A DNA stretch of 5,292 nt from Campylobacteraceae bacterium (GTDB lineage: Bacteria > Campylobacterota > Campylobacteria > Campylobacterales > Sulfurovaceae). The stretch lies in NCBI GenBank assembly GCA_027083075.1, contig JALWQQ010000136.1, positions 1-5,292 of the forward strand, given 5' to 3'. A program made the position numbers and the translations under genes. Below are positions 1-5,292 of this stretch, in pieces; the stretch's first letter is position 1; the number at the start of each line of letters is the position of its first letter. The notes under the pieces are model-generated. The model ran no database searches and was not told the origin of the DNA. It saw only the letters and a list, made by a program, of their open reading frames with translations.

Positions 1-1
1 C

Positions 2-187
2 CTCTCGGGTCCTGCCTCGGAGCGCATCGAAAAGGGTGAACTTGACGAACTGGTCGTCTCTAACACGATCCCCCTTAAACAACAGTCACCCAAGATTAAG
101 ATGCTCTCTACCGCCACCATGCTGGGCGAGGTAATCCGCCGTGTACACAACAATGAGAGTGTCAATTCGCTCTTTGAGACGGCATAA
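2..187 (+). CDS. prs: Ribose-phosphate pyrophosphokinase, C-terminal fragment
   Basis: This is the 3' end of a gene that begins outside the window; 61 residues and a TAA stop (185-187) are visible. The enzyme makes phosphoribosyl pyrophosphate (PRPP) from ribose 5-phosphate and ATP in the cytoplasm, feeding purine, pyrimidine, histidine, tryptophan and NAD synthesis. The visible piece begins [12 protein letters not shown], continues with [11 protein letters not shown] and [17 protein letters not shown], and ends [14 protein letters not shown]. The SGPA..RI, (D)ELVV(S/T)NTIPL and RR(V/I)HNNESVSSLF blocks are typical of the Prs carboxy-terminal domain. lepA starts 12 bases after the stop, so the two genes are probably co-transcribed. 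No truncation or frameshift is seen in the visible part. The family call is strong; promoter and upstream region are not in the window. Confidence 0.95.
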   Translation, partial: LSGPASERIEKGELDELVVSNTIPLKQQSPKIKMLSTATMLGEVIRRVHNNESVNSLFETA

Positions 188-199
188 AGGCAAAACGGC

Positions 200-2011
200 G
201 TGAGCAAAAAGGTTGATCAGAGCCATATCCGCAACTTCTCTATCATCGCCCATATCGATCACGGCAAATCGACTCTTGCCGATCGCATCATCCAAGAGTG
301 CGGGGCGGTGAGTGAGCGTGAGATGAGTGCGCAGCTGATGGATACGATGGATATCGAAAAGGAGCGTGGCATCACCATCAAAGCGCAGTCGGTACGGCTT
401 GATTATGTCAAAGAGGGCGAACACTACGTCCTCAATCTCATCGATACGCCGGGACATGTCGACTTTAGCTACGAGGTGAGTCGATCGCTGGCTTCGTGCG
501 AAGGTGCGCTTTTGGTTGTCGATGCGGCACAAGGGGTTGAGGCGCAAACCATCGCCAATGTCTATATCGCCATCGAAAACGATCTGGAACTCATCCCAGT
601 CGTCAACAAGATCGATCTACCCGCTGCCGATCCCGACAGAGTGCTTGAAGAGCTTGAAGATGCGATCGGCATCGATGCAACCGAGCATGCATTAGTTTCG
701 GCAAAGACGGGGCAGGGGGTCAGAGAGCTTATCGATATGATTGTCGATCGCATCCCCGCGCCACGCGGCGATGAGAGTGCACCCACCAAAGCGTTGATCT
801 ACGACAGTTGGTTTGACAACTATCTCGGCGCCTTGGCATTGGTGCGTGTCTTTGACGGCAGCGTAGAGAAGGGGCAAAAGATCCGCATCATGGGTACAGG
901 CGAGGAGCATCAGGTACTTGACTTGATGTATCCACACCCGATCAAGCCGCAAAAGACGGAGCGTATCGCCACCGGCGAAGTAGGCATCGTCGTCACGGGA
1001 CTTAAAACCGTCGAAGCGCTGCAGGTGGGTGACACGATCACCGATGCCAAAAACCCCACTGCAGAGCCGATCGGCGGTTTTGAGAGCGCCAAACCCTTTG
1101 TCTTTGCGGGTATCTACCCGATCGAGACCGATAAGTTCGAAGATCTACGCGACGCGCTTAACAAGCTCAAGCTCAACGATGCGGCGCTCAGCTTTGAGCC
1201 CGAATCCTCCTCGGCGCTTGGATCGGGCTTTCGCGTCGGCTTTTTGGGGATGCTGCATATGGAGGTGGTCAAAGAGCGCTTGGAGCGAGAGTTTGACCTC
1301 GATCTCATCGCTACTGCCCCGAGTGTTGTTTACAAGGTGAAACTCACCAACGGAGAAGAGATCACCATCCAAAACCCTTCCGAGATGCCCGATGCCAGTA
1401 AGATAGAGACGATCTACGAACCCTACGTTAAAGCGACGATCCTTACGCCTCAAGAGTTCGTCGGCAACCTCATCAAGCTGCTCAATGACCGCCGCGGTGT
1501 ACAGGTCAAGATGGACTATCTCAGCGAGTCGCGCGTCTTGATGGAGTATGACATCCCGATGAACGAAATCGTGATGGATTTTTACGACAGACTCAAGACC
1601 GTCACCAAAGGCTACGCCAGCTTCGACTACGAACCGATCGAGTTTCGCCCCGGCGATCTGGTCAAGCTTGACATTCGTGTGGCGGGCGAAGTGGTTGACT
1701 CGCTCTCGATCATCGTACCGAGAGAAAAGGCGCGCACCCGTGGACTTGCCTTCGTCGAGAAGCTCAAAGAGTTGATCCCCAGGCAACTCTTCGAGGTGGC
1801 GATCCAAGCTAGTATCGGCAACACCATCATCGCCCGTAGCAATGTACGCGCGATGCGCAAAAACGTCACCGCCAAGTGCTACGGCGGCGACATCACCCGT
1901 AAACGCAAGCTGCTAGAGAAGCAAAAAGAGGGCAAGAAGCGTATGAAGGCGATCGGTAAGGTCAATGTACCTCAAGAGGCGTTTATGGCAGTACTCAAAC
2001 TGGATGAGTGA
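200..2011 (+). CDS. lepA: Elongation factor 4 (LepA), ribosome-associated translational GTPase
   Basis: A 603-residue protein, close to the usual LepA length of about 600. LepA is a ribosome-binding GTPase related to EF-G, implicated in back-translocation, stress tolerance and 30S assembly or initiation. All G motifs are intact: P-loop AHIDHGKST (17-25), switch I ERGIT (55-59), DTPGH (82-86), NKID (136-139) and SAK (167-169). Domain 2 follows from about residue 190, then the EF-G III- and V-like domains. The LepA-specific C-terminal domain occupies roughly the last 120 residues, with a basic stretch ([19 protein letters not shown]) and the typical ending [17 protein letters not shown]. The GTG start at 200 is chosen because the amino end then aligns with the family ([22 protein letters not shown]) and an AAAGG ribosome site lies at 186-190, 9 bases upstream. 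It sits 12 bases after prs and overlaps the next gene, suggesting one operon. Nothing appears degraded. Confidence 0.98.
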   Translation: MSKKVDQSHIRNFSIIAHIDHGKSTLADRIIQECGAVSEREMSAQLMDTMDIEKERGITIKAQSVRLDYVKEGEHYVLNLIDTPGHVDFSYEVSRSLASCEGALLVVDAAQGVEAQTIANVYIAIENDLELIPVVNKIDLPAADPDRVLEELEDAIGIDATEHALVSAKTGQGVRELIDMIVDRIPAPRGDESAPTKALIYDSWFDNYLGALALVRVFDGSVEKGQKIRIMGTGEEHQVLDLMYPHPIKPQKTERIATGEVGIVVTGLKTVEALQVGDTITDAKNPTAEPIGGFESAKPFVFAGIYPIETDKFEDLRDALNKLKLNDAALSFEPESSSALGSGFRVGFLGMLHMEVVKERLEREFDLDLIATAPSVVYKVKLTNGEEITIQNPSEMPDASKIETIYEPYVKATILTPQEFVGNLIKLLNDRRGVQVKMDYLSESRVLMEYDIPMNEIVMDFYDRLKTVTKGYASFDYEPIEFRPGDLVKLDIRVAGEVVDSLSIIVPREKARTRGLAFVEKLKELIPRQLFEVAIQASIGNTIIARSNVRAMRKNVTAKCYGGDITRKRKLLEKQKEGKKRMKAIGKVNVPQEAFMAVLKLDE

Positions 2012-2457
2012 TGGGCTGGGCGATACACCTGCATCTCATCGCTGCGATCGCGTGGATAGGGGGCGCGATCTTTATGTTTGTCTTGGGCGTAAGTTTGCGC
2101 AACAGAGCCGATCAAAAGGCGGTCTATCCGCGTATCGGACCGATCTACGGCTTTTATGAAACCATCTCGTTGATCGTGCTGGTGATCAGCGGTACGATCA
2201 TGATAGTAAACAACGGACTGGTGGCGCAGCTCTTTAGCGACACCGACAATACCGTACTACACGCGCTACGCATCAAGCTGGTGCTGGTCGCCGTGATTGC
2301 GCTTCTTACCGTTATCCATACTGTCATTAGCCTCAAGACACTACACAAAGAAAAAACCCCGAAACAACGCTTTTTCTCGAAACTCTCTTCGATGGGTATC
2401 TTTCTTATCAATCTGGTGATCTTACACTATGCGATGGTACTGCGGGATTATCTCTGA
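2011..2457 (+). CDS. Small four-helix membrane protein, CopD/HemJ-like
   Basis: A 148-residue hydrophobic protein predicted to lie in the inner membrane. Four helices can be read at about residues 5-27, 47-66, 86-108 and 126-144, with basic, polar loops (RNRADQK after helix 1; KTLHKEKTPKQR between helices 3 and 4). The amino end HLHLIAAIAWIGGAIFMF matches the H-x(n)-WIGG pattern opening proteins related to the copper-resistance CopD domain and to HemJ (protoporphyrinogen oxidase). Helix 3 (RIKLVLVAVIALLTVIH) resembles the HemJ K-LVL...H helix. Histidines 6 and 8, 103 and 139 lie in or at the ends of helices 1, 3 and 4 and could bind heme or metal; that is inference. The ATG at 2011 shares one base with the lepA stop (TGATG); a GTG at 2008 would add one residue and give a 4-base overlap. 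Translational coupling to lepA is likely. Function is unassigned: family resemblance moderate, gene reality high. Confidence 0.8.
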   Translation: MGWAIHLHLIAAIAWIGGAIFMFVLGVSLRNRADQKAVYPRIGPIYGFYETISLIVLVISGTIMIVNNGLVAQLFSDTDNTVLHALRIKLVLVAVIALLTVIHTVISLKTLHKEKTPKQRFFSKLSSMGIFLINLVILHYAMVLRDYL

Positions 2458-2460
2458 TTG

Positions 2461-3561
2461 TCATCTTGTCACAGTAAGCTGCATTAGATATTCCTTAAGT
2501 GCCTCTTTTTCACCGCGGAAGAGGATCTTCTCTTTGTACTGTTTGAGTTGGTAGTCGTACATCGGATCATAATACTCTACAAGTAGTTGCTCTATCCAGA
2601 TTCGATGTAGCGAAAAATCACCCGTATTAATCTGGTGTGCACACGCATCTTCAAAGCGTTGCACGATCTGCTCGAAGCGTTGGATCCCAAGGCGTTTGCG
2701 TATCCTTTGTAGCGCGGAGAGGATAGAGGCTTTCCACTTTCCAAGACCGCTGCCCTCATAGTGTGCCGCGTAGTCTTGCTGTGCTTCGATGACATAGGCT
2801 TCGAGAGTGATATCAATGCGTTCTTCAAGTGCCGTTTCGAGTATTACCAAGGGCGCGTTGCTAAGTAGTTGATAAAACTTCGGCGGCAGATAACACTTGC
2901 CGATATGGCGCCCTTCGTCTTCAAAGAGCAGTGTCGTGTAGCCTTGATGCAAGGTGCGGATGAGTGCAAAGGCAAGGGCGTTTTCAAAGTTGATCTGTGT
3001 CGGCTGAGGCGTGAGCATCGCACCAAAGGTTGAACCACGATGCTTAGCCAAAGCTTCCAGATCGATGCTTGCTTCAAGCTCATTTAGAAGTAGTGTTTTT
3101 CCCGATCCGGTGTAGCCTCCCAAGCGTATCGGACGAAGTCGCCCTTGCATCGTCTCAAGTTGTGCGATCAAAAAGGCGCGAAACGCCTTGTAGCCACCCT
3201 TGAGACGCGTGATGGTATAGCCATGTTCATAAAGCCACTGCTGGGCTATCTCGGAGCGTTGCCCGCCGCGAAAGCAGTAGAGCATCGCATCGGGATGTGC
3301 GTCGATAAAGTCGCACCATGCCCGAATGCGCGATTCTTTTATCTTGCCCGAAACCAGTTGATGCCCCAACGCTACTGCCGACGCATTGCCGTTTTGCTTG
3401 TAGCGAATGCCGACAAGCTCACGCTCTTTGTCATTCATCAGCGGTAGATTGACCGCGCCTTCGAACGCACCGCGGGCAAATTCGACCGGTGCACGCACAT
3501 CGATGAGCGGTGTGCCCTCGAGGACAATGCGTTCAAAATTGTCATAGAGTGGTAACGACAC
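2461..3561 (-). CDS. mnmH: tRNA 2-selenouridine synthase (selenophosphate-dependent)
   Basis: A 366-residue protein, also called SelU or YbbB; the E. coli enzyme has nearly the same length. It converts 2-thiouridine at the wobble position (U34) of tRNA-Lys, -Glu and -Gln to 2-selenouridine through an S-geranylated intermediate, using selenophosphate as selenium donor. An amino-terminal rhodanese domain (about 5-135) carries IDVRAPVEF (20-28), NLPLMND (38-44), YKQNG (54-58) and the catalytic loop YCFRGGQRS (95-103), with Cys96 as the active cysteine. A P-loop domain follows, with GGYTGSGKT at 148-156 and FEDEGRHIG further on. The same frame stays open upstream into selD, but GTG 3561-3559 is chosen: it yields the family-like amino end SLPLYDNFERIVLEGTPLIDVRAP, overlaps the selD stop by one base (TAGTG), and has a GAGG ribosome site at 3572-3569, 7 bases away. 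It is translated after selD, its substrate supplier. No key residue is missing. Confidence 0.96.
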   Translation of the reverse strand: MSLPLYDNFERIVLEGTPLIDVRAPVEFARGAFEGAVNLPLMNDKERELVGIRYKQNGNASAVALGHQLVSGKIKESRIRAWCDFIDAHPDAMLYCFRGGQRSEIAQQWLYEHGYTITRLKGGYKAFRAFLIAQLETMQGRLRPIRLGGYTGSGKTLLLNELEASIDLEALAKHRGSTFGAMLTPQPTQINFENALAFALIRTLHQGYTTLLFEDEGRHIGKCYLPPKFYQLLSNAPLVILETALEERIDITLEAYVIEAQQDYAAHYEGSGLGKWKASILSALQRIRKRLGIQRFEQIVQRFEDACAHQINTGDFSLHRIWIEQLLVEYYDPMYDYQLKQYKEKILFRGEKEALKEYLMQLTVTR

Positions 3562-4592
3562 TACAGTACCTCGATGAGATGTTTGCCTTCGGCGCAGGTT
3601 TTTCCGATAGCTTGTAACGCTAAGCCTTCCTCTTGCGCAAGGGCAAGGAAGTTTGGTACGGCGCTCTTTTGGACGATAACCAAAAGTCCGCCTGAGGTTT
3701 GCGGATCGCACAAGATCTCTTGCTGCTGTTGCGTCATCGAAGAGATTTTTTCACCATAGCTTTTGAAGTTTTTGCGTGAACCACCGGGGATGCAACCCAT
3801 CTCTCGATAGTGTTCCGTTTTTGGCAGTAGCGGTACTTTATCGAAATAGACCTCGGCATGGATGCCGCTACCTTCGCAGATCTCGGCGAGGTGCCCCAAG
3901 AGTCCGAAGCCGGTTACATCGGTCATCGCCACCACCCCGTCAAGTTGCGCGAAACGATGACCGACTTTGTTGAGCGTCGTCATCGCTTCGATCGCAGGAA
4001 CGATGTCACCCGCTGCAATCTTTTTACGTTTTTGTGCCGTTGTCAAGATACCGATACCCAAGGGTTTGGTGAGAAATATTTCGCACTCCGGCAAGGCGGT
4101 ATTGTTTCGCATTAGATAGCGGTTTTCTACCCGTCCGGTAGCTGCCAAGCCGAAGATCGGCTCGGGTGAATCGATGGAGTGGCCGCCTGCCAGCGGAATC
4201 TGTGCCGCCTCGCAGACAGCACGTCCACCGTCGATGACCTTGCGCGCCACATCGGCGGAGAGTTTGTCGATGGGCCAACCGAAGATCGAGATCGCCATCA
4301 GGGGCTTTCCGCCCATCGCGTAGATGTCACTCAGTGCGTTAGTCGCGGCGATCTTGCCGAATGTGAACGGATCGTCAACGATCGGCATAAAGAAGTCGGT
4401 CGTGCTAAGCACCGAAGTGCCGTCACCCAGATCAAATGCCGCCGCATCATCTTTGCTATCATTGCCGACCAGTAGCTCCGGATAGACAATCGTCTCGCGC
4501 GCCGTGCTTAAGATCTCCTCTAAAAGCATCGGTGATATCTTGCAACCGCATCCCGCCCCGTGACTATATTCGGTTAGTTTGATCTCGTCCAT
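3561..4592 (-). CDS. selD: Selenide, water dikinase (selenophosphate synthase)
   Basis: A 343-residue protein (E. coli SelD has 347). It makes selenophosphate, AMP and phosphate from selenide, ATP and water, supplying activated selenium for tRNA selenation and, where present, selenocysteine synthesis. The amino end LTEYSHGAGCGCKISP (6-21) carries the active-site Cys15 and Lys18, matching E. coli Cys17 and Lys20. Metal/ATP aspartates are Asp49 (KDDAA), Asp89 (LSDIYAMGGKP) and Asp225 (MTDVTGFGLLGHL), all with the same two-residue offset from E. coli. The C-terminal signature CDPQTSGGLLV is present. This is the Cys form; no in-frame TGA selenocysteine codon occurs at the active site. The frame is open further upstream, but ATG 4592-4590 is chosen because the protein then begins at the conserved MDEIKLTEYSHGAG and an AAGGA ribosome site lies just before it. 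The longer version would run past the promoter into the divergent gene. Confidence 0.98.
   Translation of the reverse strand: MDEIKLTEYSHGAGCGCKISPMLLEEILSTARETIVYPELLVGNDSKDDAAAFDLGDGTSVLSTTDFFMPIVDDPFTFGKIAATNALSDIYAMGGKPLMAISIFGWPIDKLSADVARKVIDGGRAVCEAAQIPLAGGHSIDSPEPIFGLAATGRVENRYLMRNNTALPECEIFLTKPLGIGILTTAQKRKKIAAGDIVPAIEAMTTLNKVGHRFAQLDGVVAMTDVTGFGLLGHLAEICEGSGIHAEVYFDKVPLLPKTEHYREMGCIPGGSRKNFKSYGEKISSMTQQQQEILCDPQTSGGLLVIVQKSAVPNFLALAQEEGLALQAIGKTCAEGKHLIEVL
3569..3572 (-). promoter_or_regulatory. Ribosome binding site deciding the mnmH GTG start
   Basis: On the minus strand GAGG lies inside the last codons of selD, 7 bases before the GTG that overlaps the selD stop. Together with the TAGTG junction it supports this internal start over the upstream ATG candidates, and suggests that ribosomes finishing selD can start mnmH directly. 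Confidence 0.65.
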
Positions 4593-4596
4593 CGCT

Positions 4597-4604
4597 TTCC
4601 TTTT
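4597..4604 (-). promoter_or_regulatory. Ribosome binding site of selD
   Basis: The minus strand reads AAAAGGAAAGCGATG. The AAAAGGAA segment is a good Shine-Dalgarno match placed a few bases before the ATG at 4592-4590, and fixes the selD start against the longer open frame that reaches 4691. Confidence 0.7.
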
Positions 4605-4605
4605 G

Positions 4606-4620
4606 TCATTTTGATATAAT
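4606..4620 (+). promoter_or_regulatory. Extended -10 promoter for the HAD-family gene
   Basis: TCATTTTGATATAAT ends in a perfect extended -10 element: TG at 4612-4613, one spacer base, then TATAAT at 4615-4620. A T-rich stretch lies upstream and no clear -35 is seen, the usual design of vegetative sigma promoters in Campylobacterota. A start near 4627 would give a leader of about 23 bases before the ATG at 4650. Start position is inferred. Confidence 0.7.
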
Positions 4621-4633
4621 GGCGTCATTATAT
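4614..4633. repeat. 20-bp inverted repeat holding two opposed -10 boxes
   Basis: The sequence ATATAATG-GCGT-CATTATAT has two perfect 8-base arms (4614-4621 and 4626-4633) around a 4-base spacer. Each arm contains a perfect TATAAT on one strand. It lies in the 57-base gap between the selD start (4592) and the HAD gene start (4650). It may be a symmetric bidirectional promoter core, an operator for a dimeric repressor, or both. The symmetry is read directly from the sequence; the function is inferred. Confidence 0.75.
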
Positions 4634-4638
4634 AGCAC
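4627..4638 (-). promoter_or_regulatory. -10 promoter for the selD-mnmH operon
   Basis: On the minus strand the sequence reads AGTGCTATATAATG, with TATAAT at 4632-4627 and a TG at 4637-4636 slightly further upstream than the usual extended -10 spacing (TGC followed by TATATA would fit exactly). A start near 4620 gives a leader of about 28 bases to the selD ATG. The element overlaps the expected start of the rightward transcript, so the two promoters should compete for polymerase. Transcription start is inferred. Confidence 0.6.
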
Positions 4639-4649
4639 TGAGGGTTAAG

Positions 4650-5114
4650 ATGATCACGATACCCGCTTACAAAGATCTTGACATACACCATATCGTCTGC
4701 GACTACAACGGTACGATCGCCAAAGACGGCAAGGTTCTACAAGCGCTTCCGGAGCTCTTTCGTGCTCTACAAGCGCATTATCGGCTCTATGTCATCACCG
4801 CAGATACCTTCGGTACCGTTCAAGCCGAAGTGTCGCGCTTTGGTTGTGAGGTGAAGGTTTTAAGTTCCGATGATCATAGCGAAGAGAAAGCTGCATTTAT
4901 CCGCACGCTGGGCGCCGAACACTGCGTCGCTTTGGGCAATGGCAATAACGACGCATTAATGTTAAAAGCCGCAGCGCTTGGTGTGGCGATCTTGGGAGAG
5001 GAGGGGTGCAGTACCCAAACCCTGCTTGCTTCCGATCTGGTCTGCAAGAGCGCCAAGGAGGCGTTGGAGCTTCTCTTGTATCCAAAACGCCTAATCGCAA
5101 CACTGCGTCGGTAA
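4650..5114 (+). CDS. Small HAD-superfamily protein, soluble P-type-ATPase-like phosphatase
   Basis: A 154-residue cytoplasmic protein with the compact HAD fold and no cap domain. Motif I is CDYNGTIAKDG (17-27), with Asp18 as nucleophile; the residue two after it is Asn20, where typical HAD phosphatases have Asp and P-type ATPases have Thr. Motif II is Thr50 (VITADT), motif III probably Lys80 (EEKAAF), and motif IV GNGNND (96-101) ends in the metal-binding Asp101. GNGNND and the motif I GT resemble P-type ATPase phosphorylation domains, and proteins of this kind are often named soluble P-type ATPase. Substrate is unknown. The start ATG has GAGGG at 4640-4644, 5 bases upstream. It is transcribed away from selD from a shared promoter region, so a common regulation is possible, but nothing in the protein indicates a selenium role. 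It ends 80 bases before radC. HAD membership is secure; function is not. Confidence 0.88.
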   Translation: MITIPAYKDLDIHHIVCDYNGTIAKDGKVLQALPELFRALQAHYRLYVITADTFGTVQAEVSRFGCEVKVLSSDDHSEEKAAFIRTLGAEHCVALGNGNNDALMLKAAALGVAILGEEGCSTQTLLASDLVCKSAKEALELLLYPKRLIATLRR

Positions 5115-5144
5115 AAGATTGCGTTTTTTGAAATAGAATCTTTC

Positions 5145-5162
5145 ATTTTGACATATTTTGAC
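5145..5162 (+). promoter_or_regulatory. Tandem ATTTTGAC repeat and possible radC promoter
   Basis: ATTTTGAC occurs at 5145-5152 and again at 5155-5162, exactly 10 bases apart, or about one helical turn. The first copy belongs to TCATTTTGACATATT, which parallels the HAD-gene promoter TCATTTTGATATAAT (nine identical bases, TG, one base, then an AT-rich hexamer). CATATT at 5152-5157 could therefore be an extended -10 for radC, giving a leader of about 30 bases. A consensus -35 TTGACA also occurs at 5148-5153, but no good -10 follows at normal spacing. Confidence 0.4.
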
Positions 5163-5194
5163 TTATCCTTGTCAGCTTACGTTACGATAGCGGT

Positions 5195-5292
5195 ATGAAA
5201 ACGATAGAGCAACTACACCCGATGGATAAACCGCGAGAAAAGTTACGTCACAAAGGACCGGAGGCGCTCAAAAACGAAGAGCTCATTGCCGT
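5195..5292 (+). CDS. radC: RadC family (JAB-domain) protein, N-terminal fragment
   Basis: Only the first 33 codons are in the window; the gene continues past the right edge. The visible protein starts MKTIEQLHPMDKPREKLRHK and continues with GPEALKNEELIAV. This matches the RadC amino-terminal helical region, where PREKL-x(2)-KG-x(2)-AL-x(2)-(A/E)EL(L/I)A is characteristic. The conserved metal-binding JAB/MPN domain lies downstream and cannot be checked. RadC was named as a DNA repair protein, but its biochemical role is unsettled. The start at 5195 has only a poor ribosome site; a later ATG at codon 10 would remove little and leave the PREKL motif intact, so the exact start is uncertain. Family call is good from a short but distinctive segment. 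Confidence 0.85.
   Translation, partial: MKTIEQLHPMDKPREKLRHKGPEALKNEELIA

Noticed and set aside
86..547. Minus-strand open frame of 153 codons across prs and lepA
   Set aside because: It lies antisense to two strongly conserved genes, shows no recognisable motif, and is explained by codon bias of the genes on the other strand.
1145..1807. Minus-strand open frame of 220 codons inside lepA
   Set aside because: It is long but entirely antisense to the conserved LepA domains; its composition (many Asp, Val, Leu, His) is typical of a shadow frame and no family is recognised.
2341..2380. T-run on the minus strand (TTTTTT after CGGGG) as a terminator for mnmH
   Set aside because: No convincing stem precedes the T-run and it lies inside the coding sequence of the opposite gene.
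3145..3447. Plus-strand open frame of 100 codons within mnmH
   Set aside because: It is antisense to the rhodanese and P-loop regions of MnmH and has no recognisable motif or ribosome site of note.
3562..3711. Upstream extension of mnmH into selD
   Set aside because: The extra residues are an Arg-rich out-of-frame reading of selD. The GTG at 3561 with GAGG upstream gives the correct family length and amino end.
4540..4560. Possible selenocysteine (TGA) codon at the SelD active site
   Set aside because: The codons read straight through as GAGCGCK, with cysteine at the catalytic position, so this SelD is the Cys type.
4593..4691. Upstream extension of selD to an ATG at 4691
   Set aside because: It would cross the promoter palindrome and enter the divergent HAD gene; the conserved SelD amino end begins at 4592 with a good ribosome site.
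5114..5143. Possible terminator AAAGATT ... AATCTTT after the HAD gene
   Set aside because: The stem is only 7 bp, almost all A-T, with a 16-base loop and no proper T-run after it, so it is too weak to call a terminator.

Overview
The window looks like ordinary chromosome from a free-living member of the Campylobacterota (formerly Epsilonproteobacteria). The evidence is the prs-lepA gene order, tight gene packing with start/stop overlaps, and promoters made of an extended -10 box after a T-rich stretch with no clear -35. Base composition is roughly balanced by eye, higher than in Campylobacter or Helicobacter, so a Sulfurovum/Nitratifractor-like sulfur or hydrogen oxidiser is a reasonable guess. 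The taxonomic assignment is inference.

Layout. Bases 2-2457 form a rightward block: the 3' end of prs (ribose-phosphate pyrophosphokinase), complete lepA (elongation factor 4, GTG start), and a small four-helix membrane protein of CopD/HemJ-like character whose start overlaps the lepA stop. Only 3 bases later a leftward block ends. Read from its promoter it is selD (selenophosphate synthase, 4592-3561) then mnmH/selU (tRNA 2-selenouridine synthase, 3561-2461), joined by a one-base TAGTG overlap. To the right of selD, a gene for a small HAD-fold protein with an unusual DxN nucleophile motif runs rightward from 4650. The window ends in the first 33 codons of radC.

How the genes work together. 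SelD makes selenophosphate from selenide and ATP. MnmH uses it to replace sulfur by selenium in 2-thiouridine at the tRNA wobble position. The pair is therefore a self-contained selenium-to-tRNA pathway. No selenocysteine genes (selA, selB, tRNA-Sec) are seen here, and SelD has Cys, not Sec, at its active site. The prs, lepA and membrane-protein genes are housekeeping neighbours with no visible link to selenium.

The most unusual DNA feature is the 57-base gap between selD and the HAD gene. Its centre is a 20-bp inverted repeat, and each arm carries a perfect TATAAT facing the opposite way, so one symmetric element appears to be both divergent promoters. No mobile element, CRISPR array, RNA gene or large unexplained region was found, and no clearly new multi-gene system. 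There is no gene-free stretch above 300 bases.
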